Positions 46,736 through 55,900 of a stretch of 64,000 nucleotides of DNA are shown here, piece after piece; positions within the stretch are counted from its first letter, which is position 1; each line of letters begins with the position of its first letter. The notes beneath the pieces were generated by a model, which was not told the DNA's origin, searched no databases, and worked only from the letters and a program-made list of their open reading frames with translations. The stretch lies in assembly GCA_903895725.1 (NCBI GenBank), contig CAITUV010000078.1, positions 20,722 through 84,721 on the forward strand. Direction: 5' to 3'. The stretch is from an uncultured Myxococcales bacterium. GTDB lineage: Bacteria > Myxococcota_A > UBA9042 > CAIXZC01. Both the position numbers and the translations under genes were made by a program.

Positions 46736-47711
46736 AGGCGGGCCCGGAATCCCAAATCCCCATCCTCCCCGCCAGCTCTCCGATGAACCGTTTGAACCGC
46801 TCCCGCTTGCGAGCGAGCGGAACATGGAGATCCTTCTGTGCGGCCAGTGGGGCAGGAAGGCGGTCCCCCGCCAGCTCCATCAGGTCCACCGCATGGAACT
46901 CCAACGCGACGAACGGTTCCTTCTCGAGCGAGGCCAGCATGTAGCGGAACAGCGGCTCGGGAGCCGTCGACAGCGACGTTCCGAGCACCGGCAGCCGCAG
47001 AATCGGAGTTGCCGCGCAGGGAAGAACGGTCAGTCCGTTGCGCGGATAGGGCCGCCTCGGCCCCAGGAAGCCGGCCGGATTGCCCCAGATCGAGCCGCTC
47101 TTCTTCCCCCGCACCGCCATGCTTGCCAGCACGGCATATTTCACCATCAGGTAAGGGTACGAGGGCATCGGGCTCGAATCGAAGCGATAGCCCAGCTCCG
47201 CCAGAATCGCATACTCCCGCGATGTCATGTTGTACCCCGGGGCCCGGAAAATGATGGGGGCCGACCCGACCCCCGTGCGAATCGCCTCGTGCCCCCCGAA
47301 AATCTCTTCCCGGGCCTCCCGGTCTGAAAGCCGGATCAAACGGTACGGATGCGACCAGGTGTGATTGCCCAGGCCATGCCCGGCGGCGACGGCCTGCTTC
47401 GCCACGGCCAGCGCCTTCGGGTCGGAAAGGTCCTGGCCCACGGTAAACAACGTTGCCGGAATGCCCAGCTCACCGAACAGATCGAGGAAGCGGGTCACGC
47501 CCAGCTCCCAGGTCAGGGCCGCCAGGCCGGTGGTAGCAGGCGATGACGCCGGCTCTCCTGCCTCGCTTCTCGTGCCCGTGCCCGTGCCCCAGCCCGTGCC
47601 CGTCTCTCTCCCAACCCCCAGCCCCGAACCCCCACCCCCCTTCCCATACAGCGACAGGTACAGGTCCAGCGAATCGACATCGACCGACACGAACAGGCCG
47701 GAAGGCCCCAT
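46704..47711 (-). CDS. polysaccharide deacetylase (CE4-type) with repeat-derived insertion
   Basis: 335 residues, NodB-homology deacetylase. Catalytic pieces: SVDVDSLDLYL (metal Asp and base), GHGLGNHTWSHPY (His-x3-His) and IIFRAPGYNMT (Arg/Pro motif), and FHAVDLMEL near the end. Between strand 1 and the first helix lies an insertion of about 35 residues rich in Gly, Thr and Arg (from GGGGSGLGVGRE to PATTG), encoded by G-rich repeats, absent from typical members. The last residues SSKSASASQS come from a second repeat. It starts four bases after the glycosyltransferase end. Likely deacetylates a surface polysaccharide; exported signal not evident. Confidence 0.82.
   Translation of the reverse strand: MGPSGLFVSVDVDSLDLYLSLYGKGGGGSGLGVGRETGTGWGTGTGTRSEAGEPASSPATTGLAALTWELGVTRFLDLFGELGIPATLFTVGQDLSDPKALAVAKQAVAAGHGLGNHTWSHPYRLIRLSDREAREEIFGGHEAIRTGVGSAPIIFRAPGYNMTSREYAILAELGYRFDSSPMPSYPYLMVKYAVLASMAVRGKKSGSIWGNPAGFLGPRRPYPRNGLTVLPCAATPILRLPVLGTSLSTAPEPLFRYMLASLEKEPFVALEFHAVDLMELAGDRLPAPLAAQKDLHVPLARKRERFKRFIGELAGRMGIWDSGPASSKSASASQS
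47557..47645 (-). repeat. dispersed G-rich / GGGCAC repeat inside the deacetylase gene
   Basis: On the minus strand the segment runs from a GGGGTGGGGGTTCGGGGCTGGGG block through GGGCACGGGCACGGGCACGAGAAG. Same family as the copy at 12790-12840, which shares the GGTTCGGGGCT core and the GGCACGAGAAG end. Here its length is a multiple of three and it stays in frame. Confidence 0.6.
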
Positions 47712-47715
47712 GCGG

Positions 47716-48537
47716 CTACCCCTTGACCCGGATGGCGATGAACAGCTTGGCCAGGTTCCTCAGCACGTTGGGGACGCGCTTGAAGAGGTTGATGGCCGGC
47801 TTGCGCTTCTCCACGATCTCCACGGGAAGCTCGATGACCCGGTACTGGTCCCGCTCGGCCCGGATCACGAACTCCGACGCGAACAGATCCTTGTCCACGA
47901 TGCAGCGATGGACGACCGGCAGGAGACGCTCTCGGTGGAAAGCCTTGAGCCCGTGTGTATCGGTACCCTTGAAGCCGAGCGACAGGCGCAGCATCGTCGT
48001 GATCGTGAGACTCGCCACGTGCCGCAGGAACGGACGCTTGTCCTGCGACTGCGAGTGCAGCTTCGAGCCGACGACGAAATCGCACTGGTCGAAGACCAGA
48101 GCCTCGAGCGATCGGCGGTAGAAGCCGACGTCGAGGATGTCGATCTCGTCGCAGATGACGAACTTTCCACGGGCTTCCAGGATCCCCATCCGCATGGCGG
48201 CACCGTAGTTCGGTTCCGGGTGGTGGAGCAGGCGGACGTGAGGGAACTTGCGCTCCAGCGCCATTGCGACTTCCCGGGTCTTGTCCCGGCTCCCGTTTTC
48301 GCACACGAGGATCTCGTACGGGAAGTCGAACTCGGCCATGCGGGCCACCAGCTCGACGACGCTTCCGAAGACGAGCGCCTCCTCGTTGTACACGGGGATG
48401 ACAACGGAAACCAGGGGGGCCTGGCCGGCCTGGGCATCTCCACGAATCGGGAGAGCCGACGCAGTCCCCTCCGTCCTGCCCTGAGCGCCTCCTGCCTCCG
48501 GCTTGCCCTCCGCCTGCGACTTCTTCTTCCTGGTCAT
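47716..48537 (-). CDS. family 2 glycosyltransferase
   Basis: 273 residues, GT-A fold inverting glycosyltransferase. After a Lys/Gly/Ala-rich N-terminus of about 38 residues come VSVVIPVYNEE, EILVCENGSRDKTREVAMAL, the DXD-equivalent VICDEIDILD, and a late QYRVIELPVEI block as in dolichyl-phosphate mannosyltransferase-like enzymes. The donor is a nucleotide sugar; the acceptor may be a polyprenyl phosphate. Between a UGM-like flavoprotein gene 16 bases upstream and the deacetylase gene, so likely part of a small surface-glycan operon. Confidence 0.85.
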   Translation of the reverse strand: MTRKKKSQAEGKPEAGGAQGRTEGTASALPIRGDAQAGQAPLVSVVIPVYNEEALVFGSVVELVARMAEFDFPYEILVCENGSRDKTREVAMALERKFPHVRLLHHPEPNYGAAMRMGILEARGKFVICDEIDILDVGFYRRSLEALVFDQCDFVVGSKLHSQSQDKRPFLRHVASLTITTMLRLSLGFKGTDTHGLKAFHRERLLPVVHRCIVDKDLFASEFVIRAERDQYRVIELPVEIVEKRKPAINLFKRVPNVLRNLAKLFIAIRVKG

Positions 48538-48552
48538 CGGGTTACTCCCTAC

Positions 48553-49845
48553 CTATTGCGTGCGCAGGGCGAGGGCGGTATCCCGTCCCTCCACCAACGC
48601 ATCTTCCATCGAATTGTAAACCCAACCCCCATAACGGCCGATGCTCGAAATCCCGGCCTGCCCGAGCCACCCCATCACCGTGCAGCGGGCCTGCTCGTAG
48701 GCCCCGTCGTAAAGGACGTAGGCGTACGGAATCTGCCGGATGCGCCAGACTTCGACATCGCCCCTTCCAACCGTCGTGCCCAGCGAGTCGAGCACTTCCA
48801 GCACCGACATCAGCGCCTCATCTTGGTCGAACTCGACGCCGTTGGACAGCTCCACGTACAGGCTGGAGCATCCCTCCGGCGCCATGTAGGGCAGAGCGTT
48901 GGAATAACAGCCGAGCCGATAGGCCGGAATTCGAGGGTCTGGCAGGTAGAGCCAATGCTGGCCGGCCAGAACCCGGCCCCGGACTCCCAGGTCGTAGTAG
49001 GTCACCGAGGCCGCGCGCAAACGACTTCCGGCGTCGGCCACGTCGGACGGAACCCCCAGCGTCATGCCGATGAGCTCTTTGAGCGGTGCCGTGGAAACCA
49101 GCCGGCGGTAACCGTAGCGACGCCCGTCCGCGCACTCGACCCACCGTTCAGTCGGGTGAACAGCAACCACCCGGCTCCCGTTCCGGACCCGGGATGCGAC
49201 CAACGCCTCGAGGGCGGAGGTGAAGGCTCCGATGCCCCCTTCGAGCGGATAGGAAAACGTGGCGTTGTATCCCGTCTTCTCGTTGCGGTCAGTCTGCGAG
49301 CCGTCGAGAATCTGCTGGAAGTTCGGGACGGGAACGAATCGCTGGCACCAGGCGTGGGAGATCTCGTTGGGAGGGACTCCCCACAGCTTCTGGTTGTAGG
49401 GAAACATGAATTCCCGAGCGATCCCCGCACCGAAGTGGTGGAGCACGTAGTCGCCGAACGGTCCCGGCTCCGGGGCCCCCGACTGGCGTCGGAGATGAGC
49501 CTCCCTGGCCCCCTCCAGGCAATCGTTCTTCACGTCCTCGGGAAGATCTTTGAGATTGGACTGGAACGGATAGGCAACCAGCCTCCCATGCGCCAGGATC
49601 CGGCTCTTGCGGACCACCTGATCCATGGGCACGAGGCCCGCGAAGCGCTCCTTGACGTCCGGATCGCGCAGGTGGAGCCAATGCCCGGTCACATCGAATC
49701 CATACCCTTTCTCGAAACGAGTCACGCAGAGTCCCCCGGCCCGGTCCGCCCCTTCCAGCACCAGGTGCTCTCCCGCCCCCAGGTGGAAGGCGGTCGACAT
49801 GCCCGCCAGTCCGGCTCCGATGATGATCGTCTCTACACGCTCCAC
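48553..49845 (-). CDS. FAD-dependent UDP-galactopyranose mutase-like oxidoreductase
   Basis: 430 residues, flavin amine-oxidase/UGM-like fold. The FAD motif IIGAGLAGMSTAFHL is at residues 8-22, followed by DRAGGLCVT and GFDVTGHWLHLRDPDV. The blocks YPFQSNLKDLP and FMFPYNQKLWGVPPNEIS are typical of UGM-like proteins and of related phytoene desaturase-type enzymes. UDP-galactofuranose formation would fit the neighbouring glycosyltransferase, but the key arginines of true UGM cannot be confirmed from sequence alone. First gene of the leftward run, with its own promoter at 49869-49897. Confidence 0.75.
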   Translation of the reverse strand: MERVETIIIGAGLAGMSTAFHLGAGEHLVLEGADRAGGLCVTRFEKGYGFDVTGHWLHLRDPDVKERFAGLVPMDQVVRKSRILAHGRLVAYPFQSNLKDLPEDVKNDCLEGAREAHLRRQSGAPEPGPFGDYVLHHFGAGIAREFMFPYNQKLWGVPPNEISHAWCQRFVPVPNFQQILDGSQTDRNEKTGYNATFSYPLEGGIGAFTSALEALVASRVRNGSRVVAVHPTERWVECADGRRYGYRRLVSTAPLKELIGMTLGVPSDVADAGSRLRAASVTYYDLGVRGRVLAGQHWLYLPDPRIPAYRLGCYSNALPYMAPEGCSSLYVELSNGVEFDQDEALMSVLEVLDSLGTTVGRGDVEVWRIRQIPYAYVLYDGAYEQARCTVMGWLGQAGISSIGRYGGWVYNSMEDALVEGRDTALALRTQ

Positions 49846-49868
49846 GGCCCCCCCCGAAATCGGGCCGA

Positions 49869-49897
49869 ATCATAGCCCGCACCCCCCTGGATGTCAA
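49869..49897 (-). promoter_or_regulatory. promoter of the flavoprotein/glycosyltransferase run
   Basis: On the minus strand TTGACA (49892-49897), 17-base spacer, TATGAT (49869-49874), 23 bases before the ATG at 49845. Close to consensus. Confidence 0.65.
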
Positions 49898-49911
49898 ACG
49901 TGTAGGGCCAT

Positions 49912-49940
49912 TTGACAGGGCCTTGGAGTAACAGTAGCCT
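49912..49940 (+). promoter_or_regulatory. promoter of the giant Cys-rich lipoprotein gene
   Basis: TTGACA (49912-49917), 17-base spacer, TAGCCT (49935-49940), 41 bases before the ATG at 49981. Back to back with the divergent flavoprotein promoter, their -35 boxes 14 bases apart. Confidence 0.55.
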
Positions 49941-49980
49941 AGCTTGGTCTGGAACCACTCTTCGGAAATCAGGAGGCCAG

Positions 49981-52900
49981 ATGCATACCTTCGTGCGGAA
50001 CGCTGTCGCATGCGTGATTCTTCTTTCGGCCGGGGCCTGCTCGCAGAAAGCCGTGACGTTGTCTACGGATGTCCCGCAGGACACCGTGGAGACGGCCGGC
50101 GGCGAGGGAGTCGTCCCTCCCGAGCTCATCCCCGATCTGCCTGAGGAGGTCAGAGTCCCCTGCACGTCCCATGCCGATTGCGGCGCCCTCACCGTGCGGG
50201 CCGGGGCCTGCCACATGGCCCTGTGCGACCAGACAGCCGGCATCTGCTACGTCGGAACCATGAAGGACGGTGCCCCTTGCGACGACGAGGACTCCTGCAC
50301 CGAGGCCACGATCTGCCTGGCTGGCACCTGCGGCGGAGGAGAACCGACGACCTGCAACGACGGCAACCCTTGCACGCTGGACGGCTGCGATCCGACCTCC
50401 GGGTGCGCGTTTGTGCCGCTGGACGGTCCCGGCGAAGCCTGCAATGACGGCAACCCCTGCACGACGGCGGACCACTGTGTGAAGGGAGCGTGCCAGGGCG
50501 ACGCATCGGGTTGCGGGTGCACCACCGACGAGGAGTGCGCTGCCCTCGACGATGCCGACGCATGCAATGGTCACCTCGTCTGCACCGAAGGAACCTGTGC
50601 GACGGCGGACGGCAGCGCCGTGACCTGCCCGCCCGCTGCGGGGCCGTGTGTCGAGTCGGAGTGCGACCCCAAGACCGGAACCTGCCTCGAACTCCCCCTC
50701 CCCGACGGCCTGGAATGTCAGGACAAAGACCCCTGCACGGTCGGAGACTCCTGCAAGCAGGGCAGTTGCCAGCCCGGACCGACCAACGTCTGCGCTGAAT
50801 GCACGGGGGACCAGGACTGCCAGGATCTCACCTCGCCGGACAAGTGTCTCGCAAGCCCCATCTGCCTGAAGGGCCACTGCACCCTGGATCCCGCCAAGCA
50901 GGAGACCTGCCCCCAGACTCCGTGCGTGTCCAGCACCTGTGTTCCGGCAACGGGAGAGTGCCAGGACGTGGTCCACGCCGACGGTACGTGGTGCAGTGAC
51001 AGCGATGCCTGCACGGGACCGGACAAGTGCAAGGCCGGCAAGTGCCAGGGCAAACTGCTCCCGTGCGACGACAACAACAGCTGCACCAAGGACGTCTGCT
51101 CGCCTGCGACCGGCTGCCAGTTCACCAACCTCTCCGACATCCCCTGCGAATCCTCCTCTCCCTGCACCAAGGAATCCTGGTGCAAGAACGGAAAGTGCGT
51201 CGCCACCGCCCCGATCGACTGCCAGGACGACGACCCCTGTACCGAGGACTTCTGCGATCCGGAGAAGGGGTGCGACCACAAGCCGATCACGGGAGTGCCT
51301 TGCGACGACGCAAACGCCTGCACTCAAGGCGATGCCTGCTTCGAGGGGACCTGCGAGGCGGGCCCCAACGTGTGCGACTGCAAGACTGACCTCGACTGTG
51401 CCGACTACGAGGACGGAAACCTCTGCAACGGAACTCTGGTGTGTGCGGATTTCGCCTGCTCAGTGGACCCGGCAACGGTCGTGACCTGCAAGACCGACGG
51501 AGACACCGACTGCAAGTACACCACGTGCAACCCGCTGACCGGCACCTGCGGCAAGCTCGAGGCGCCGTACGGCTCGGCCTGCAACGACGGAAACTCCTGC
51601 ACCGTCGGTGAAACCTGCTTCTACGGCGAGTGCCTTGGCGGAATCGAGCTGCCGTGCGACGACGGGAACCCCTGCACGAACGACTCCTGCTCCCCGGCCC
51701 AGGGGTGCGTCCACGAGCCCGTCGGTCAGGGAGCCTGTGACGACCAGGATGGCTGCACGGAAGGCGATTTCTGCAAGTCTGGAATCTGCGTCGGCGGAAA
51801 GAACATCTGCGTCTGCAAAGGGGATTTTGACTGCGCCAAGTTCGAGGATGGAGACCCGTGCAACGGGACCCTCGCCTGCGTGAACAGCGTTTGCGTGATC
51901 AAGGCCGGCTCCGTGGTGGTCTGCCCTGCCCCGAACAGCCCGTGCCAGGTGATCTCCTGCTCCAAGCAGACCGGCGGGTGCGAGACCGCCAACCTGCCCT
52001 CCGGCTCCCCCTGCTCCGACGCGGATTCCTGCACCACGAAGGATGCCTGCTACGACGGTGTGTGCAAGGGGGAAGAAACCCTGTGCAGCGACGCGGACCC
52101 GTGCACCCTGGATTCGTGCAAGCCGGAGTCCGGCTGCGTGCACGAGCCGACCAGCGAGGTCCCGTGCGACGACGGGAATTCCTGCACCGCGGGCGACACG
52201 TGCGATGGCGGCAAGTGCATTCCGGGCACCAACGAGTGCAATTGTCAGACTGACGCAGAATGCAATGTCGGCGACGACGACAAGTGCGACGGCAGCAAGA
52301 TCTGCCTCCAGGGCAAATGCGTCCTGGATGCCAAGACCGTGGTCAAGTGCGACTCGTCCCTCGACACCCCCTGCGCCAAGAACCTCTGCAACCCCGAGAC
52401 CGGCAAGTGCGGCTTGACCCAGACTCCGGACGGGACCGTTTGTGACGACAAGCTGTTCTGCAGCAAGGACGACGTCTGCCAGCAGGGCAAGTGCCTGGGC
52501 CTCAAGCTCGACTGCTCCGACGGGAACCCCTGCACCGACGACGTGTGCGTGGAATCCCAGCAGGGCTGCATCCACCTCAACAACTCATTGCCCTGCGACG
52601 ACACAAGCCTGTGCACCAAGAACGACGCCTGCAAGGCGGGAACCTGCACCGGCGACCCCATCTCCTGCGATGATTCCAACGTCTGCACCAAGGACAGCTG
52701 TGCCGCCGCGACCGGCTGCCAGCATGCCCCCTCGGATGGTGCGTGTGATGACGGAAACCTCTGCACGACCAACGACGCTTGCTCCGGGGGAACCTGCACC
52801 GGCGTCCCGCTGCAGTGTGACGACGGCAACCCCTGCACCACAGATACCTGTTCCCCGGCAACCGGCTGCAAGTACCAGAACAACAGCCTGGCGTGCGAGG

Positions 52901-55900
52901 ACGCCAACCCCTGCACGGTCAAGGACATCTGCCAGGGTGGCCAGTGCGTACCCGGCACTCCCAAGGACTGCAATGACAAGAACCCGTGCACGGCCGACAC
53001 CTGCGACCCGACCAAGGGCGGCTGCGTCCAGACCTCTCTGTCCGACGTTCCGTGCGACGATGCCAACCCCTGCACTCTCTCCGATTCTTGCAAAGCGGGC
53101 GTCTGCTCCCCGGGAGCCACGGACCCCTGCGACGACAAGAATCCCTGCACCAAGGACGGATGCTCCACGGCCGCCGGCTGCTACCACGATCCGCTGAACT
53201 CGGGGACCTGCACCGACGGCGATGCCTGCACTACCGGCGACAAGTGCACGAATGGGAAGTGCGGAGGAACCGCACTCGCCTGCAACGACAACAACGTCTG
53301 CACCAAGGACCTGTGCGATCCAGCCTCGGGGTGCATCTTCCCACCGGTGCCCGACAACCCAACTACGGCCTGCGATGACGGGAGCAAGTGTACCACGGGG
53401 GACGTCTGTGCCGGCGGCAAGTGCCTGCCTGGCTCGACCAAGGCCTGCGCCGACACGAACCCGTGCACGGATGACTCCTGCAATGCGGCGACCGGGGAAT
53501 GCGTGTTTGCCAACAACACCGCCCCCTGCAACGACAGCTCGGTCTGCACCCAGACCGACAAGTGCAGCGGCGGCGTCTGCGTCGGCAGCAGCCCCCTCAC
53601 CTGCAACGACAACACTCCCTGCACCACGGATTCGTGCGACCCGATCAAGGGATGTCAGTACACCTGGAACGGAACCTGTCAGTGCAGCACCAATTCCGAC
53701 TGCAAGGACGACGGGAATCTCTGCAACGGGATCCCGCAGTGCATCGACTCGAAGTGCGTTGTCCCACCAGGCTCGATCGTCACCTGTCCCCCCAACGGCG
53801 ACACCGCGTGCAAGAAGAACAAGTGCGTCCCGGCCACCGGTCAATGCGTCCTGACGCCGGAGCCCACCGGAACACCGTGTAGCGACGGCTCGGTGTGCAC
53901 CTCGGACGACAAGTGCACCGCCACGTCGATCTGCCTGGGAACCCCGATCGTCTGCGAGGACAACAACTCGTGCACGGACAACAAGTGCGATGCGGCCACA
54001 GGGTGCTACTTCCCGCTCAAGTCCGGCGCCTGCGACGACGGCAACCCCTGCACGGTAAACGACTCCTGCATCACCGGGTCGTGCCAGGGCAAAGCTTACG
54101 ACTGCAACGATTCGAACGGTTGTACCCAGGATGTCTGCGTCCCCAGCAACGGGCTCCCCACCTGCTCGCATCCCCCCCAGTCCGGTGCCTGCAACGACAG
54201 CAACCAATGCACGGCCGGGGACGCCTGTGTGAACGGAGTCTGCACCGGCTCCCCGCTGGTCTGCTCCGATGGAAACGTCTGCACGGAGGACTCGTGCGAC
54301 CCGGCCGTCGGCTGCGTGTTTGCCCCTTCGGCCGACGGAACCGCCTGCAGTGACGGGAACCTGTGCACCACGCCCGACACATGCAAGAGCGGCGTGTGCA
54401 ATGCGGGCCCCTGGGCCATCGCCTGCTGCCTGGGAGCCAAGGACTGCGAGGACAACTACCCCTGCACTACCGAGACATGCAGTGCCAACCAGTGCATCTA
54501 CACGCTCAAGAACTGCGCCCAGAACAACGGTTGCCTGGCCGGCTACTGCAACAGCACGGGGGTCTGCGCCTCCGACCCGGCCCAATCTCCCGTCACCCTC
54601 GCTTCGCAGGGCTTCGAGGGAGCAAACTCCCCTGGCTGGCTTTTCGGAATCAACACCGGCGGCTCCCCCGACATCTTCTGGTCCGTTTCAGACAAGCGCT
54701 CCTTTGCCGGCAAGTACTCGCTCTACGTCGGCAACCCCAAGGACTACACGTACGACCACGGGGTCGGAAATGCGGTTGCGCTCAGCCCCCCGGTTGCGCT
54801 GCCGGCCGGGAAGGAGGCCAGTCTCAAGTTCGCGTTCCACTCGCTGGTCAAGGAAGCCGGATGCACCTTCGACTACCTCCTGGTCCAGGTCCACGACCCC
54901 AGCGGCGGTGTCACCACCCTCGCGGTGCTGTGCGACCCGACTTCCGCATTCGAGCTGAAGGAGTACGACCTCAAGACGTGGGCAGGCCAGACCGTTCGTA
55001 TCGGGTTCGTCTTCCAGACCGTCGACAACGTGTTGAATGACGGCGAGGGCCTCTACATCGACGACTTCGCCGTCGTGACAAAGCCGGTGGCAGGCTGCTG
55101 TACCGTGGACGGGCACTGCGACGACGACAACCTCTGCTCGGCCGACATCTGCAGCGCCTACCAGTGCACGTATCCTTCGATCAGCGGGACGTTCTTCCAG
55201 GAGGACTTCGAGAGCGGTTCCATCGTTGTGACCGACACGTCGAGCAAGCTGGAGTACTGGTACCTGACCAGCACCAACGGGGACATCTCCTGGACCGTGG
55301 ACGACTTCAAAGCCTTCAGCACGCCGTTCTCCCTCTATGCCGGCAACGCCAAAACCCACACCTACAACTTCGGTGCAGCAACGACCCGCATCCGCACTCC
55401 CCGCATCCCGCTCCCGGCCGACTCGACCCCGGTCGTGAAGTTCCGCATGTGGCTCGGACTGGCCGACACGAGCTGCAGCGACTACTTCCGAGTCGGAACG
55501 ACCACGGTGTATGGAGGCGCAATCACCTGGCACTCGACCTTCTGCACCCCCTCGGCCGGCGGCTTCGAGGACGTTGCAATCGATCTCCCGCCGTCCGTCG
55601 CTGCGGCCAAGCAGGTGTTCGTCCACCTCCAGTTCGTGTCCGATGCCGCCAACAACAACGCCCAGGGGGTGTTCATCGACAACTTCCGGGTCGAGCAGAA
55701 AGGGGCGGGGTCCTGCTGCAAGGAGAGCTCCGAGTGCGATGACAAGTCCGATTGCACCGTCGATGCGTGCGAAGGCACCGAGAAGGGGGGCCTCTGCTTC
55801 AACCACAAGGTCATCAACTGGCTCGAAAACTTCGATGACGGCTCGGCTCAGAGCTGGACTTACGAGAGCACCAATCCATCCGTATCCTGGTCAGCGACCA

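Noticed and set aside
49969..54585. Long minus-strand open frames (452, 371, 666 codons) opposite the Cys-repeat gene
   Set aside because: They arise because the repeated Cys/Asp/Gly codons leave few stops in that frame; composition is Ala/Gly/Val-rich with no motifs.
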